From contig NZ_JBNAZM010000024.1 in assembly GCF_051195215.1 (NCBI RefSeq), positions 1 to 64,000 of the forward strand: a DNA stretch of 64,000 bases, in the 5' to 3' direction. The notes under the pieces were generated by a model that saw only the letters and a list, made by a program, of their open reading frames with translations, had not been told where the DNA came from and ran no database searches. Below, one piece after another: positions 24,975-34,752 of the stretch (positions are counted from its first letter, which is position 1; each line of letters opens with the position of its first letter). This DNA comes from Arhodomonas sp051195215. GTDB lineage: Bacteria; Pseudomonadota; Gammaproteobacteria; Nitrococcales; Nitrococcaceae. A program made the position numbers and the translations under genes.

Positions 24975-25475
24975 TCAACAGCAGGCCCCGGTGGTGTTCT
25001 TCGACGCCGGCGCAGGGGCACAACACGAGCCTTCGGTTTCCGTCTCCGCCGCGGTGGTGGGGGCACAGCAGGCGGCGCCGTCTCCACCGTCTTCATCGCC
25101 CGTGCCGTAGACGGGGATGCTTTCCAGGCTGTGGAAGGTTTCCCAGGCGATGCCCTGCGGGTCGGTCACCCAGTACTTGTCGGATTTCGCGTAGCAGCAG
25201 GCGGTACCCATCTCGGCTTTCACGCCGGCCTTCATCGGCTCGAGCCGCTCGTGCACCTCGGCGAGCTCGTCATCGGAGTCGACCTGCACCCCCAGGTGGT
25301 CGAGCCCCGCTTTCGCACTACGCGTCGAGATGGCGAAGTTCACCCGGGGATCGTCGAGCATCCACTTCGCGTAGTCGGGCTTGAGCACCGTTGGCTCGAC
25401 GGCGAACAGGCCCGTGTAAAAGGCGACGCTGTCGTCGAGATTCGAGACCGAGACGTGTACGTGCAGGCGTTTCAT
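24975..25475 (-). CDS. arsI: ArsI-like VOC protein, probable C-As lyase, with Cys-rich tail
   Basis: A 166-residue vicinal-oxygen-chelate protein. The metal-ligand histidine is near the start (RLHVHVSVSNLDDSVAFY), another in GLDHLGVQV, and the glutamate in GIAWETFH. The vicinal cysteine pair in GTACCYAKSDKYWVTDPQG matches the trivalent organoarsenical binding site of ArsI, which cleaves methyl- and aromatic arsenicals. After residue 130 there is an unusual tail with three Cys-Cys pairs (AACCAPT, GSCCAPA, GACC). The gene overlaps the arsR stop by 4 nt. Confidence 0.85.
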   Translation of the reverse strand: MKRLHVHVSVSNLDDSVAFYTGLFAVEPTVLKPDYAKWMLDDPRVNFAISTRSAKAGLDHLGVQVDSDDELAEVHERLEPMKAGVKAEMGTACCYAKSDKYWVTDPQGIAWETFHSLESIPVYGTGDEDGGDGAACCAPTTAAETETEGSCCAPAPASKNTTGACC

Positions 25476-25813
25476 GGCGACTCTCCTTCAGTGGGGGCGC
25501 AGGCCAGGGCGCTTGCGGGGGAGCAGGATTCGCCGCCGCAGCAATTCTCGGTGAGAAAGCCGATGAGCGTGTTCATCGCGGCGAAGTCGGCGGAATAGAT
25601 CACGAACCGGCTGCGCTGCTCGGCGCGCACCAGACCGGCATGGCTGAGCTCCTTGAGGTGGAACGACAGCGACGACCGGGGAAGTTCCAGCCGGGTGCTG
25701 ATCTCGCCCGCGGGCAGCCCCTGCGGACCGGCTTCCACCAGCAGGCGAAAGACGGACAGGCGTGACTCGTGGGCGAGTGCGGCAAGCGCGGTTACGGCAA
25801 CTTTGTTTTCCAT
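25472..25813 (-). CDS. arsR: ArsR-family arsenic repressor
   Basis: I choose the ATG at 25813 (MENKVAVTALAALAHESRLS), giving 113 residues, the usual ArsR size. The winged helix contains PRSSLSFHLKELSHAGLV. Cysteines cluster at the C-terminus (ENCCGGESC), which fits the type of ArsR with C-terminal arsenite-binding cysteines. It is first in the leftward arsR-arsI-arsC-acr3 cluster and should repress it. Confidence 0.9.
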   Translation of the reverse strand: MENKVAVTALAALAHESRLSVFRLLVEAGPQGLPAGEISTRLELPRSSLSFHLKELSHAGLVRAEQRSRFVIYSADFAAMNTLIGFLTENCCGGESCSPASALACAPTEGESP

Positions 25814-25848
25814 ATTTCTATAATAGTGGAAATGTCGAATTCGATCAA
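25814..25848 (-). promoter_or_regulatory. arsR promoter and operator, nearly leaderless
   Basis: On the minus strand -35 TTGATC (25843-25848) and -10 TATTAT (25820-25825) have a 17-bp spacer. The inverted repeat ATTTC-N10-GAAAT (25814-25833) covers the -10, as expected for an ArsR operator. The ATG at 25813 falls about where transcription should begin, so the mRNA may have little or no leader. Confidence 0.7.
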
Positions 25849-25931
25849 TCGTCGAGGCCCGCTGCGTGCCGGCCCGCAGAGGCAGGCGAGTGTCTGTCCT
25901 GGCGCGGTGAGGTTGCGCGGACGCAGTGGGT

Positions 25932-25945
25932 TTGACACGCATCAT
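25932..25945 (+). promoter_or_regulatory. FNR/Anr-like box before the oxidase genes
   Basis: TTGAC-ACGC-ATCAT matches TTGAT-N4-ATCAA at 8 of 10 positions. It lies about 40 bp before a T/A-rich stretch (25961-25973) that could hold the -10, the class II activator distance. Anaerobic or microaerobic control of cbb3 genes by FNR-type proteins is common. Confidence 0.5.
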
Positions 25946-25994
25946 TGAAACATGGATTTTGTTTAAATCTTAAAGGCACACGGAGGCAGGGAGC

Positions 25995-27617
25995 ATGCCG
26001 CCGACCATTGCGTTCCTGATCACAGTCAGCTTCGTGATTTCGTTCGCCGGGATGCTGGCGCTCGTCTGGGCCATCGCGAACAACCAGTTCAGCCTGAGTC
26101 AGGGGGCGGCGCGCACCATCTTCGCGCATGGCGAGGAGGGCCGGGGCGAGGATCCGGCCACACCGGCCGCCGAGCCGGGAAGGGGGCGGGTCGAAGCGGA
26201 TGCCGCGGAGTTGGACGCGCGGGACGTCGCCGACCGATCCACGCGCGTGCCCGTGCTGACGTTCCTGGGCTCTGCGGTGATGTGGCTCGTGGTTGGCTCT
26301 CTCTACGGCGTGCTGGCGTCACTGAAGATGCACTGGCCGGAGCTGCTGGCGGACACACCGGCGTTGACGTTCGGTCGCGTGCGACCGATGCATCTCAACG
26401 CAGTGGCCTACGGGTGGGCGGCCATGGCGGGCATCGGCGTGGCCATATGGCTGATTCCGAGGCTGTTCAAGACACCGCTGGTGGGTGGGCGTTACGCCAC
26501 GGTGGGGGCGTTGATCTGGAACGTTGCCATGGCCGCGGGTCTGGTGGCGCTTGGCGCCGGCTATTCGGACGGCATGGAGTGGCTGGAGATTCCCTGGCAG
26601 ATCGATCTGCTGTTCGTGCTCGGAGGTGCGCTTTGTGCGGTGCCCTTGCTGCTCACCGTCCGGCACCGCCGTGTCGAGCATCTCTACGTGACGAGCTGGT
26701 ACCTGATGGCGGCGCTGGTGTGGTTCCCGTTGCTGTTCACGGTGGCGAACCTGCCCGGCGCGTTCCCGGGCGTCTCCGGCGCCACGGTGAACTGGTGGTT
26801 CGCGCACAACGTGCTGGGGCTGTGGGTGACGCCCATCGGCATCGGCGTGGCGTACTACATGATCCCCAAGATACTGGGTCGGCCCATCCTCTCCTACCGC
26901 CTGTCACTGCTCGGGTTCTGGGCGCTGGCGCTGTTCTACAGCCAGGTTGGGCTGCATCACCTGGTCGGCGGCCCGGTACCCACGTGGGCGGTGACGCTGT
27001 CCATCGTCCAGAGCGTGATGATGGCCATTCCCGTGATCACCGTGGCGATCAACCACCACGGCACCATGTGGGGGCATTTCCATCGCCTGAAAGACTCGCC
27101 GACGCTGCGTTTCGTCTGGCTCGGCAGCCTCGGCTACACGGTCTCCTCGCTGCAGGGGTCCATGGAGGCGCTGCGCTCGGTGAACCTGGTGACCCACTTC
27201 ACCCACTACACCGTGGGCCACGCCCATCTGGGCTTCTACGGTTTCCTGAGCTTCGTGCTCTTCGGCGCGGTGTATTTCATCGTGCCGCGGCTGGCGGACT
27301 GGGAGTGGCCGTCGCGGCGGTTGATCAGCGTGCACTTCTGGCTCACGGCCGCGGGCATCACGGTGTATTTCGTGGCGCTCACGATGGGTGGTTGGCTGCA
27401 GGGCCTCGCCATGCTGGATGCCGACACGCCGTTCATGGACGTGGTGCGGCTGACGCTGCCGTATCTGGAGGCGCGGTCGCTCGGAGGCACGCTCATGACA
27501 CTCGGCCATCTGGTGTTCGCGGGTCACTTCTTCCTGGCGGTCACCCGCCAGGGGCGGGCGCTTAGCGGGCCGACGCTGTTCTCCCCGGCGCGCGTGCGCG
27601 AGGAGGGCCGGGCATGA
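25995..27617 (+). CDS. ccoN: cbb3-type oxidase catalytic subunit with CcoS-like N-terminus
   Basis: A 540-residue protein. Residues 1-45 (FAGMLALVWAIANNQFSLS, then AARTIF) look like CcoS, a short assembly protein normally encoded alone (WAxxxGQFDD...RILF). A charged linker (about 46-78) leads into a CcoN-like core. Ligands visible are RVRPMHLNAVAYGW for low-spin haem b, WWFAHNVLG for CuB, and GLHHLVGG for the other CuB histidines. The conserved tyrosine sits six residues before that HH pair (LFYSQVGLHH). HYTVGHAHLG carries the haem b3 and b histidines. The protein reduces O2 in the inner membrane. ATG follows GGAGGCAGGG. Confidence 0.85.
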   Translation: MPPTIAFLITVSFVISFAGMLALVWAIANNQFSLSQGAARTIFAHGEEGRGEDPATPAAEPGRGRVEADAAELDARDVADRSTRVPVLTFLGSAVMWLVVGSLYGVLASLKMHWPELLADTPALTFGRVRPMHLNAVAYGWAAMAGIGVAIWLIPRLFKTPLVGGRYATVGALIWNVAMAAGLVALGAGYSDGMEWLEIPWQIDLLFVLGGALCAVPLLLTVRHRRVEHLYVTSWYLMAALVWFPLLFTVANLPGAFPGVSGATVNWWFAHNVLGLWVTPIGIGVAYYMIPKILGRPILSYRLSLLGFWALALFYSQVGLHHLVGGPVPTWAVTLSIVQSVMMAIPVITVAINHHGTMWGHFHRLKDSPTLRFVWLGSLGYTVSSLQGSMEALRSVNLVTHFTHYTVGHAHLGFYGFLSFVLFGAVYFIVPRLADWEWPSRRLISVHFWLTAAGITVYFVALTMGGWLQGLAMLDADTPFMDVVRLTLPYLEARSLGGTLMTLGHLVFAGHFFLAVTRQGRALSGPTLFSPARVREEGRA

Positions 27618-28225
27618 AGAACACGCTCGCCATCATGGCCGGGGCGGCCGTCATCCTGCTGTTCTCCATGCTGCTGCTGGTGGTCATGCCGTATCTGCAG
27701 GTCACCGCGAGTGATCCCGCAGAAGAGCTCGAACGTTACTCCGCCGCCGAACGGCGCGGTCGCGCGATCTATATCAGTGAAGGTTGTGTCTATTGCCACA
27801 GCCAGCAGCCTCGTGACGGGTCATTCGCGTCGGCCGACCAGGCCCGCGGCTGGGGAAGGCCGTCGGCACCCGCCGATTACGCCTACGATCAGCCCCACTT
27901 GCTCGGCACCATGCGTACGGGGCCGGATCTGCTCAACATCGGCGCGCGTCAGCCCAGTGCCGACTGGCATCTGGCGCACCTCTACAACCCGCGCTCGGTG
28001 GCCCCGGGCAGCATCATGCCGCCCTACCGGTATCTGTTCGAGGCGGTGATTGCGCCGGGCCCGAACGAACGGGTGGTCAATCTCCCGCAGGGGTACGGCC
28101 CGGGTGGTGGCCGGGCGGTGGTGGCCACCGATCGCGCCCTCGATCTGGTCGCCTATCTCAAGGCACTGGATCGGACTTACGCCACCGACGACATCCCGCG
28201 GGCAGACGAGGAGGGCGAGCGATGA
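27614..28225 (+). CDS. ccoO: cbb3-type oxidase monohaem subunit CcoO-like
   Basis: A 203-residue protein with one N-terminal anchor (about 5-28) and a periplasmic cytochrome c domain. The haem motif is GCVYCHSQQPRDG near 57, the typical CcoO sequence, and the distal Met is in SIMPPYRYLF. The start overlaps the ccoN stop (ATGA). It passes electrons to the catalytic subunit. Confidence 0.88.
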   Translation: MKNTLAIMAGAAVILLFSMLLLVVMPYLQVTASDPAEELERYSAAERRGRAIYISEGCVYCHSQQPRDGSFASADQARGWGRPSAPADYAYDQPHLLGTMRTGPDLLNIGARQPSADWHLAHLYNPRSVAPGSIMPPYRYLFEAVIAPGPNERVVNLPQGYGPGGGRAVVATDRALDLVAYLKALDRTYATDDIPRADEEGER

Positions 28226-28824
28226 CCGCACCCCGCGAGCGCGCGCGGCAGCGCGAGAACCCGGAGCCCGAGGAAGGCGACCGTCCGGTGCCGAAGGCGG
28301 TGTTCGTGCTCATCGCCGGTCTGTTTCTGTGGGGCTGTTACTATCTGCTCGCCCACACGGGCTATCCACTGGGCGCCGGGGATGCGCGCACGCCCATTGT
28401 CGCCCGCGACGGCGCCGATGGTGGCGCGGTCAGCGGCGCGTCCGTATATGCGGGTAATTGCGCCGCCTGCCACCAGGCAAAGGGGCAGGGCATAGCCGGC
28501 ACGTTTCCGCCGCTGGTCGGCAGTCGCTGGGTCACGGAGGGTAATGGACGCATGGCGGCGGCGATCGTGCTGCGCGGTCTCCAAGGGGGCATCGAGGTCC
28601 AGGGCACGGTCTATGACGGTCAGATGCCGTCCTTCGCTGGCCAGCTATCGGATGCCGAGATCGCTGCGGTGGTGACCCATATCCGCACGAGCTGGGGCAA
28701 CGATGCTGGTGCGGTGAGTGCCGGGGTCGTCTCCGAGGTGCGCACGGCCCTCGACGGCGACGCCGGCCCCTGGAAGGGGGGCGAGGCTCTGCGATCCGCA
28801 TTCGACGGGTCGGCCGGGGGGTAA
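28222..28824 (+). CDS. Membrane-anchored monohaem cytochrome c, short CcoP-like
   Basis: A 200-residue protein. One helix (about 25-45, FVLIAGLFLWGCYYLLAH) precedes one cytochrome c domain with NCAACHQAKGQG near 81 and distal Met in GQMPSFAGQL. Standard CcoP has two CxxCH motifs; only one is here. It occupies the ccoP position and overlaps ccoO by 4 nt, so it is probably the electron-entry subunit of this oxidase. No ccoQ is seen. Confidence 0.8.
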   Translation: MTAPRERARQRENPEPEEGDRPVPKAVFVLIAGLFLWGCYYLLAHTGYPLGAGDARTPIVARDGADGGAVSGASVYAGNCAACHQAKGQGIAGTFPPLVGSRWVTEGNGRMAAAIVLRGLQGGIEVQGTVYDGQMPSFAGQLSDAEIAAVVTHIRTSWGNDAGAVSAGVVSEVRTALDGDAGPWKGGEALRSAFDGSAGG

Positions 28825-28832
28825 CCCGCCTC

Positions 28833-30818
<1,986 letters not shown>

Positions 30819-31234
30819 ATCGCCGCTGCCCTTCATCGTGGGTGACGGGGCATCCATGCTGCGCGGGGAGGTGCTCTCGTGCGGCCGTGGCGACGATACG
30901 CGGCACTCGGCTGACCGCGGGAATGTGCTCCCCGCGAGCCAAGGCACCGTGACGATCTCTCCTCCACTGGCCCCACCGGCAACACATCGCCCGTGGGATT
31001 TCCGTTCCGATCATTGTTGTACGCCGGAGCGGGGCGTCCCGTCCCCTGGCCGTAGCGTGCGTCGCGCTGGTAACCGGCTACCAGTATGACACAGGCGGAT
31101 TCGGCGCTCCCCTGATCCGGCGCTGGTGCTTGGGTTGAGCACTTGCAGGCTCCGTGCCATCAGCGTGGGCCGGATGTATTCGGCAGACCACGGTATTCGC
31201 CGCCTGGCAGGAATGCGCCAAACGCTCACCGGCA

Positions 31235-31282
31235 CGTTACAGGTGTGCGGGACGACCGTTACACGTGTAACGAGTGTAACGG
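31235..31282 (+). promoter_or_regulatory. Upstream activating sites (TGTAACG boxes) of the catabolic operon
   Basis: A perfect 16-bp palindrome CGTTACACGTGTAACG lies at 31257-31272. A half-matching dyad is at 31235-31250 (CGTTACAGGTGTGCGG) and an extra half-site TGTAACG at 31275-31281. They are about 140-185 bp before the inferred transcription start. Similar boxes precede the VOC gene, so they are probably where the AcoR-like activator binds. Confidence 0.7.
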
Positions 31283-31352
31283 TTCCGATCGTGTTGCCTC
31301 CCGTTCCGTGGGCGCTTGTCCCGATGCGGTGGACGCTCGCATTGCCGCTTGA

Positions 31353-31365
31353 AATCAATGCCCTA
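31353..31365 (+). promoter_or_regulatory. IHF-like site
   Basis: AATCAATGCCCTA matches the IHF consensus WATCAANNNNTTR with one mismatch. It lies between the activator boxes and the sigma-54 promoter, about 60 bp before the inferred start. This is the normal place for a DNA bend. The site before the VOC gene is at the same distance. Confidence 0.5.
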
Positions 31366-31394
31366 GACAATAGCCCGCCGTGAATTTCGGCTTC

Positions 31395-31410
31395 TGGCAC
31401 GGAAGCTGCT
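31395..31410 (+). promoter_or_regulatory. Sigma-54 promoter of the catabolic operon
   Basis: TGGCACGGAAGCTGCT has the invariant GG and GC elements exactly 10 nt apart, matching TGGCAC-N5-TTGC except for one T to C change. Transcription should begin near 31421, leaving a leader of about 147 nt before the ATG at 31568. Confidence 0.78.
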
Positions 31411-31499
31411 AAAGGCATTTCACGACCAGCGTCAATGCGAAGTCGTCCAGCCCGGATCCGGTGCCCGTTGCCACCGCGACCGGGTAGATAAAGACATAG

Positions 31500-31543
31500 C
31501 GTACGGACGGCAATCCGCCGTACGGGATGGCACGAAATGCCAT
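31500..31543 (+). other. Two small stem-loops in the operon leader
   Basis: CGTACGG and CCGTACG pair across 31500-31524, and ATGGCA and TGCCAT pair around a CGAAA loop at 31527-31543. They precede the Shine-Dalgarno GAGGAGGA. They could modulate translation or stability; no riboswitch class is recognised. Confidence 0.4.
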
Positions 31544-31567
31544 GCCCTTTGTGAGGAGGAGACAACC

Positions 31568-32074
31568 ATGAAGACGCACACCAACGCCCTGGCAATGAGC
31601 CGAAGGGCATTTCTGCGCCGAAGCGGTAATCTGGCGCTCGGCGCCAGTGCCCTGGCCGTTTTGCCCACCAGCGTATTCGCCGGGGAATCACAGGCGCATT
31701 TCAACGCGACACTGTTACGCATGGCGCGTGACATTTATCCCCATGACGCGCTCGAGGACCGCTACTACTGGGAGCCGGTCAAGGGCGTGATCGACGGGCA
31801 GGTCGAGCTGCTTGCCGATGGCGTCAAGCGGCTCGATGCCAAGGCCCGGGAAGGGCACGGGCGCGTCTACCGGCATATCGCCACCGAGCCCGACCGTGTC
31901 CGGATTCTGCGTGCCGAGGAGAACGAGGCCTATTTTCAGGCCGTGCGCACGGCGCTGTTATTCGGCATTTACAACAACAAGTCGCTGTGGGAACCGTTTT
32001 TCGGCTACGAGGGGTCGTCCTGGGAAAAGGGCGGTTATATCAACCGCGGTTTCAACGACCTGGATTGGCTTTGA
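31568..32074 (+). CDS. Tat-exported small subunit of a GMC dehydrogenase
   Basis: A 168-residue protein resembling gluconate 2-dehydrogenase subunit 3. A twin-arginine signal (MSRRAFLRRSGNLALGASAL) is followed by a helical domain with RMARDIYPHD and LFGIYNNKSLWEPFFGYEG. Such small subunits escort and stabilise a flavoprotein partner through Tat export; the partner is encoded 26 bp downstream. No cytochrome subunit is encoded in the operon. It is the first gene after the sigma-54 promoter. Confidence 0.82.
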   Translation: MKTHTNALAMSRRAFLRRSGNLALGASALAVLPTSVFAGESQAHFNATLLRMARDIYPHDALEDRYYWEPVKGVIDGQVELLADGVKRLDAKAREGHGRVYRHIATEPDRVRILRAEENEAYFQAVRTALLFGIYNNKSLWEPFFGYEGSSWEKGGYINRGFNDLDWL

Positions 32075-32100
32075 ACGGCGTCGGAGGGGAGTGCTGAACA

Positions 32101-33684
32101 ATGGCGGCGACATTCGATTACAACGATGATTCCGTTATCGTGATCGTCGGCTCCGGTGCCGGTGGCGGAACACTGGCCTACGAGCTAGCGCGCAAAGGCG
32201 TGAAAACGGTGGTTCTCGAGGCCGGTAAACGGTTCACCATGGCTGACATCGAGAACGACGAATGGGCGATGTTCAAGAAAATCTCGTGGCTGGACAAACG
32301 TATTTCCGCCGGCCCGTGGCATCACAGTGAAAACCATCCGAATCTGCCCGCGTGGATCGTCAAGGGGGTCGGCGGCAGCACCATCCACTGGGCCGGCGTG
32401 GCGCTGCGCATGCAGGAGCACGAATTCCGGATGCGCTCCGTCAACGGCGACATCGACGGCGCCAATCTTCTCGACTGGCCCATCCGCTACGACGAGCTCG
32501 CACCGTACTACGACCGCGCCGAGAAGAAGATGGGGGTGACCGGCAGCAAGGAAACCGGGTTGCCGTACCACCAGTGGCACAACTCGTTCAAGGTGCTGGC
32601 GGAGGGCGCGAAGCGGATCGGCTACAAGGAGATCAAGGCCGGTCCCATGGCGATCAATACCAAGCCTTATGACGGGCGCCCCGCGTGCCAGCAGATCGGC
32701 TTCTGCATGCAGGGCTGCCGCATCGGTGCGAAGTGGTCGACCATGTACACGGACATTCCCCGCGCCGAGCAGAGCGGACTGTGCGAGCTGCGGCCGGAGG
32801 CCATGGCGCTGAAGATCGAGCACAACGCCAAGGGACTCGTCACCGGCGTCGTCTATGCGGACAAGGACGGCAACGTTCAGCGTCAGAAGGCCCGGGCGGT
32901 GTGCGTGGCCGGCAACTCCATCGAGTCACCGCGGTTGCTGCTGAACTCCGCCTCCAGCCTATTCCCGGATGGTCTCGCGAACTCCTCGGGGCAGGTGGGC
33001 CGCAACTACATGACCCACACCACCGCGGGCGTGTACGCGATCATGCCCAAGCCGGTGAACATGTACCGCGGCACGACAGTGGCGGGCATCGTCTCGGACG
33101 AGTCCCATCACAATCCCGAACGCGGTTTCATCGGCGGCTACAAGCTCGAGATTCTCTCCCTCGGGGTGCCTTTCCTCTCGGCGTTCCTGGTGCCGGGCCC
33201 GAGCGGCTGGGGCCGGTCGGTCACCTCCGCCATGGAGCAGTACGACCACATGTCCGGCGTGTGGATCTGTGGTGAGGACCTGCCGGTGGAGAGCAACCGC
33301 ATCACGCTCCACGACAGCGAGACCGACCAGTACGGCCTGCCGGTGCCCATCGTCCACAAAGGCGATCATCCCAACGACACACGCATGCGCCAGCACGCCT
33401 ACGAGCAGACCGCCAAGTGCTACGAGGCCGTCGGTGCCACCCGCATCGTGAACCTGCCGCCATACCCGGCCAGCCACAACATGGGCACCAACCGCATGAG
33501 CGAAAAGCCTCGCGACGGTGTGGTGAACAAGTGGGGGCGTGCCCACGACGTCAGGAACCTGTTCGTCTCCGATGGCAGCCAGTTCACCACCAGCAGCGCG
33601 GAGAACCCGACGCCGACGATCGTTGCGCTCGCCATCCGGCAGGCCGATCACATCGCCGATCTGATGAAGCGCGGCGAGCTCTGA
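32101..33684 (+). CDS. GMC-family FAD-dependent alcohol/sugar dehydrogenase
   Basis: A 527-residue flavoprotein. The FAD motif is VIVGSGAGGGTLAYELARKG near 16-36, with a second GMC signature around VKGVGGSTIHWAGVALRM near 85. The C-terminal GMC domain holds the catalytic histidine in PASHNMGTNRMS near 460 and SDGSQFTTSSAENPTPTI. The best match is to the membrane-associated dehydrogenases that pair with a gluconate-DH subunit 3. It has no signal of its own and is probably carried across by the Tat partner. The substrate cannot be read; from its neighbours a polyol, diol or hydroxyketone is possible. Confidence 0.85.
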   Translation: MAATFDYNDDSVIVIVGSGAGGGTLAYELARKGVKTVVLEAGKRFTMADIENDEWAMFKKISWLDKRISAGPWHHSENHPNLPAWIVKGVGGSTIHWAGVALRMQEHEFRMRSVNGDIDGANLLDWPIRYDELAPYYDRAEKKMGVTGSKETGLPYHQWHNSFKVLAEGAKRIGYKEIKAGPMAINTKPYDGRPACQQIGFCMQGCRIGAKWSTMYTDIPRAEQSGLCELRPEAMALKIEHNAKGLVTGVVYADKDGNVQRQKARAVCVAGNSIESPRLLLNSASSLFPDGLANSSGQVGRNYMTHTTAGVYAIMPKPVNMYRGTTVAGIVSDESHHNPERGFIGGYKLEILSLGVPFLSAFLVPGPSGWGRSVTSAMEQYDHMSGVWICGEDLPVESNRITLHDSETDQYGLPVPIVHKGDHPNDTRMRQHAYEQTAKCYEAVGATRIVNLPPYPASHNMGTNRMSEKPRDGVVNKWGRAHDVRNLFVSDGSQFTTSSAENPTPTIVALAIRQADHIADLMKRGEL

Positions 33685-33737
33685 GCGTCGTCGGTGCCGG
33701 GCGTGCCGACTCAACGGATCCGACAGGAGAACAGGTG

Positions 33738-34724
33738 ATGCAAGCGACCACCGAACAGTATCTCTGGATGTACGAAAGCATGCTGGTCAGCCGGCATCTC
33801 GAGGAGACCATCGAGGCGATCTACATGGAGGGGAAGAAGCCCGTGTTCAACATGGCGAACGGGCCGATTCCCGGGGAAATGCACCTCTCCAACGGCCAGG
33901 AACCCTGTGCCGTGGGCGTGTGTGCGCATCTGCGGCCGACCGACGTGGTCACTGCCACCCACCGCCCGCACCACATCGCCATCGCCAAGGGCGTGGACTT
34001 AAAGCGCATGGTCGCCGAGATCTTCGGCAAGAAGACCGGTCTCAGCGGTGGCCGCGGTGGCCATATGCACCTCTTCGACCCGGCGGTGAACTTCAGCTGT
34101 TCCGGCATCATCGCCGAGGGCATGGGGCCGGCGGTTGGTGCCGCGCTCTCGCGCCGGATGCAGAACAAGGAGGGGGTGGCCGTGGCGTTCCTGGGCGAAG
34201 GGGCCGCCAATCAGGGTGCTTTCCACGAGAGCCTCAACCTGGCCGCCGTGTGGAATCTGCCGGTGGTGTTCGTGATCGAGGACAACGCCTGGGGGATCTC
34301 GGTGGCGAAGAACACCGCCACCGCCGTACCGCGTAACGACGTTCGTGCCGCCGCCTACGACATCCCCGGCGTGTTCGTGCCGGACAACGATCCTACCGCG
34401 GTGTTCGAGGCCGCCGGCGAGGCCGTCGAGCGGGCCCGCGCCGGCGGCGGACCGACACTTATCGAGATTCAGACCTACCGCCTCGCCGGCCACTTCATGG
34501 GTGACGGCGAGGACTACCGCCCTGCCGGCGAGAAGGAGGCGCTGCTGGCCAAGGACCCGATTCCGCGCTTCCGCGACCGCCTGCTGGCCGACGGCGTGTT
34601 GACCACCGATCAGGACGGCCGCATCACCGCCCGCGCCCAGGCGTTGGTGGACGAAGCGGTGACCTTTGCCCGGGAAAGCGACTACCCGGCGCCGGAGGAG
34701 GCGCTGGAAGCGGTCTTCGTGTAA
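33738..34724 (+). CDS. TPP-dependent dehydrogenase E1 alpha subunit, acetoin/pyruvate type
   Basis: A 328-residue protein. The thiamine-diphosphate motif appears as FLGEGAANQGAFHES...EDNAW near 155-185. The segment corresponding to RGHGH of AcoA reads THRPHHIAIAKG near 80, so the active-site entrance differs from textbook acetoin dehydrogenase. GLSGGRGGHMHLFDP is well conserved. It forms a heterotetramer with the E1 beta subunit encoded at 35881. It decarboxylates or cleaves a 2-oxo or acyloin substrate and passes the acyl group to a lipoyl arm. Confidence 0.87.
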   Translation: MQATTEQYLWMYESMLVSRHLEETIEAIYMEGKKPVFNMANGPIPGEMHLSNGQEPCAVGVCAHLRPTDVVTATHRPHHIAIAKGVDLKRMVAEIFGKKTGLSGGRGGHMHLFDPAVNFSCSGIIAEGMGPAVGAALSRRMQNKEGVAVAFLGEGAANQGAFHESLNLAAVWNLPVVFVIEDNAWGISVAKNTATAVPRNDVRAAAYDIPGVFVPDNDPTAVFEAAGEAVERARAGGGPTLIEIQTYRLAGHFMGDGEDYRPAGEKEALLAKDPIPRFRDRLLADGVLTTDQDGRITARAQALVDEAVTFARESDYPAPEEALEAVFV

Positions 34725-34752
34725 CGGCAACGGCCACGGGAGGGACGAGGAA

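Noticed and set aside
31527..31543. ATGGCACGAAATGCCAT as the sigma-54 promoter of the operon
   Set aside because: It contains TGGCAC, but no GC follows at 10 nt and it would leave almost no leader. The site at 31395-31410 has the right spacing; this one is a hairpin in the leader.
30819..31567. Small coding genes in the gap between the activator and the operon
   Set aside because: Frames here lack ribosome binding sites and cross the operator palindrome and promoter; the region is regulatory.
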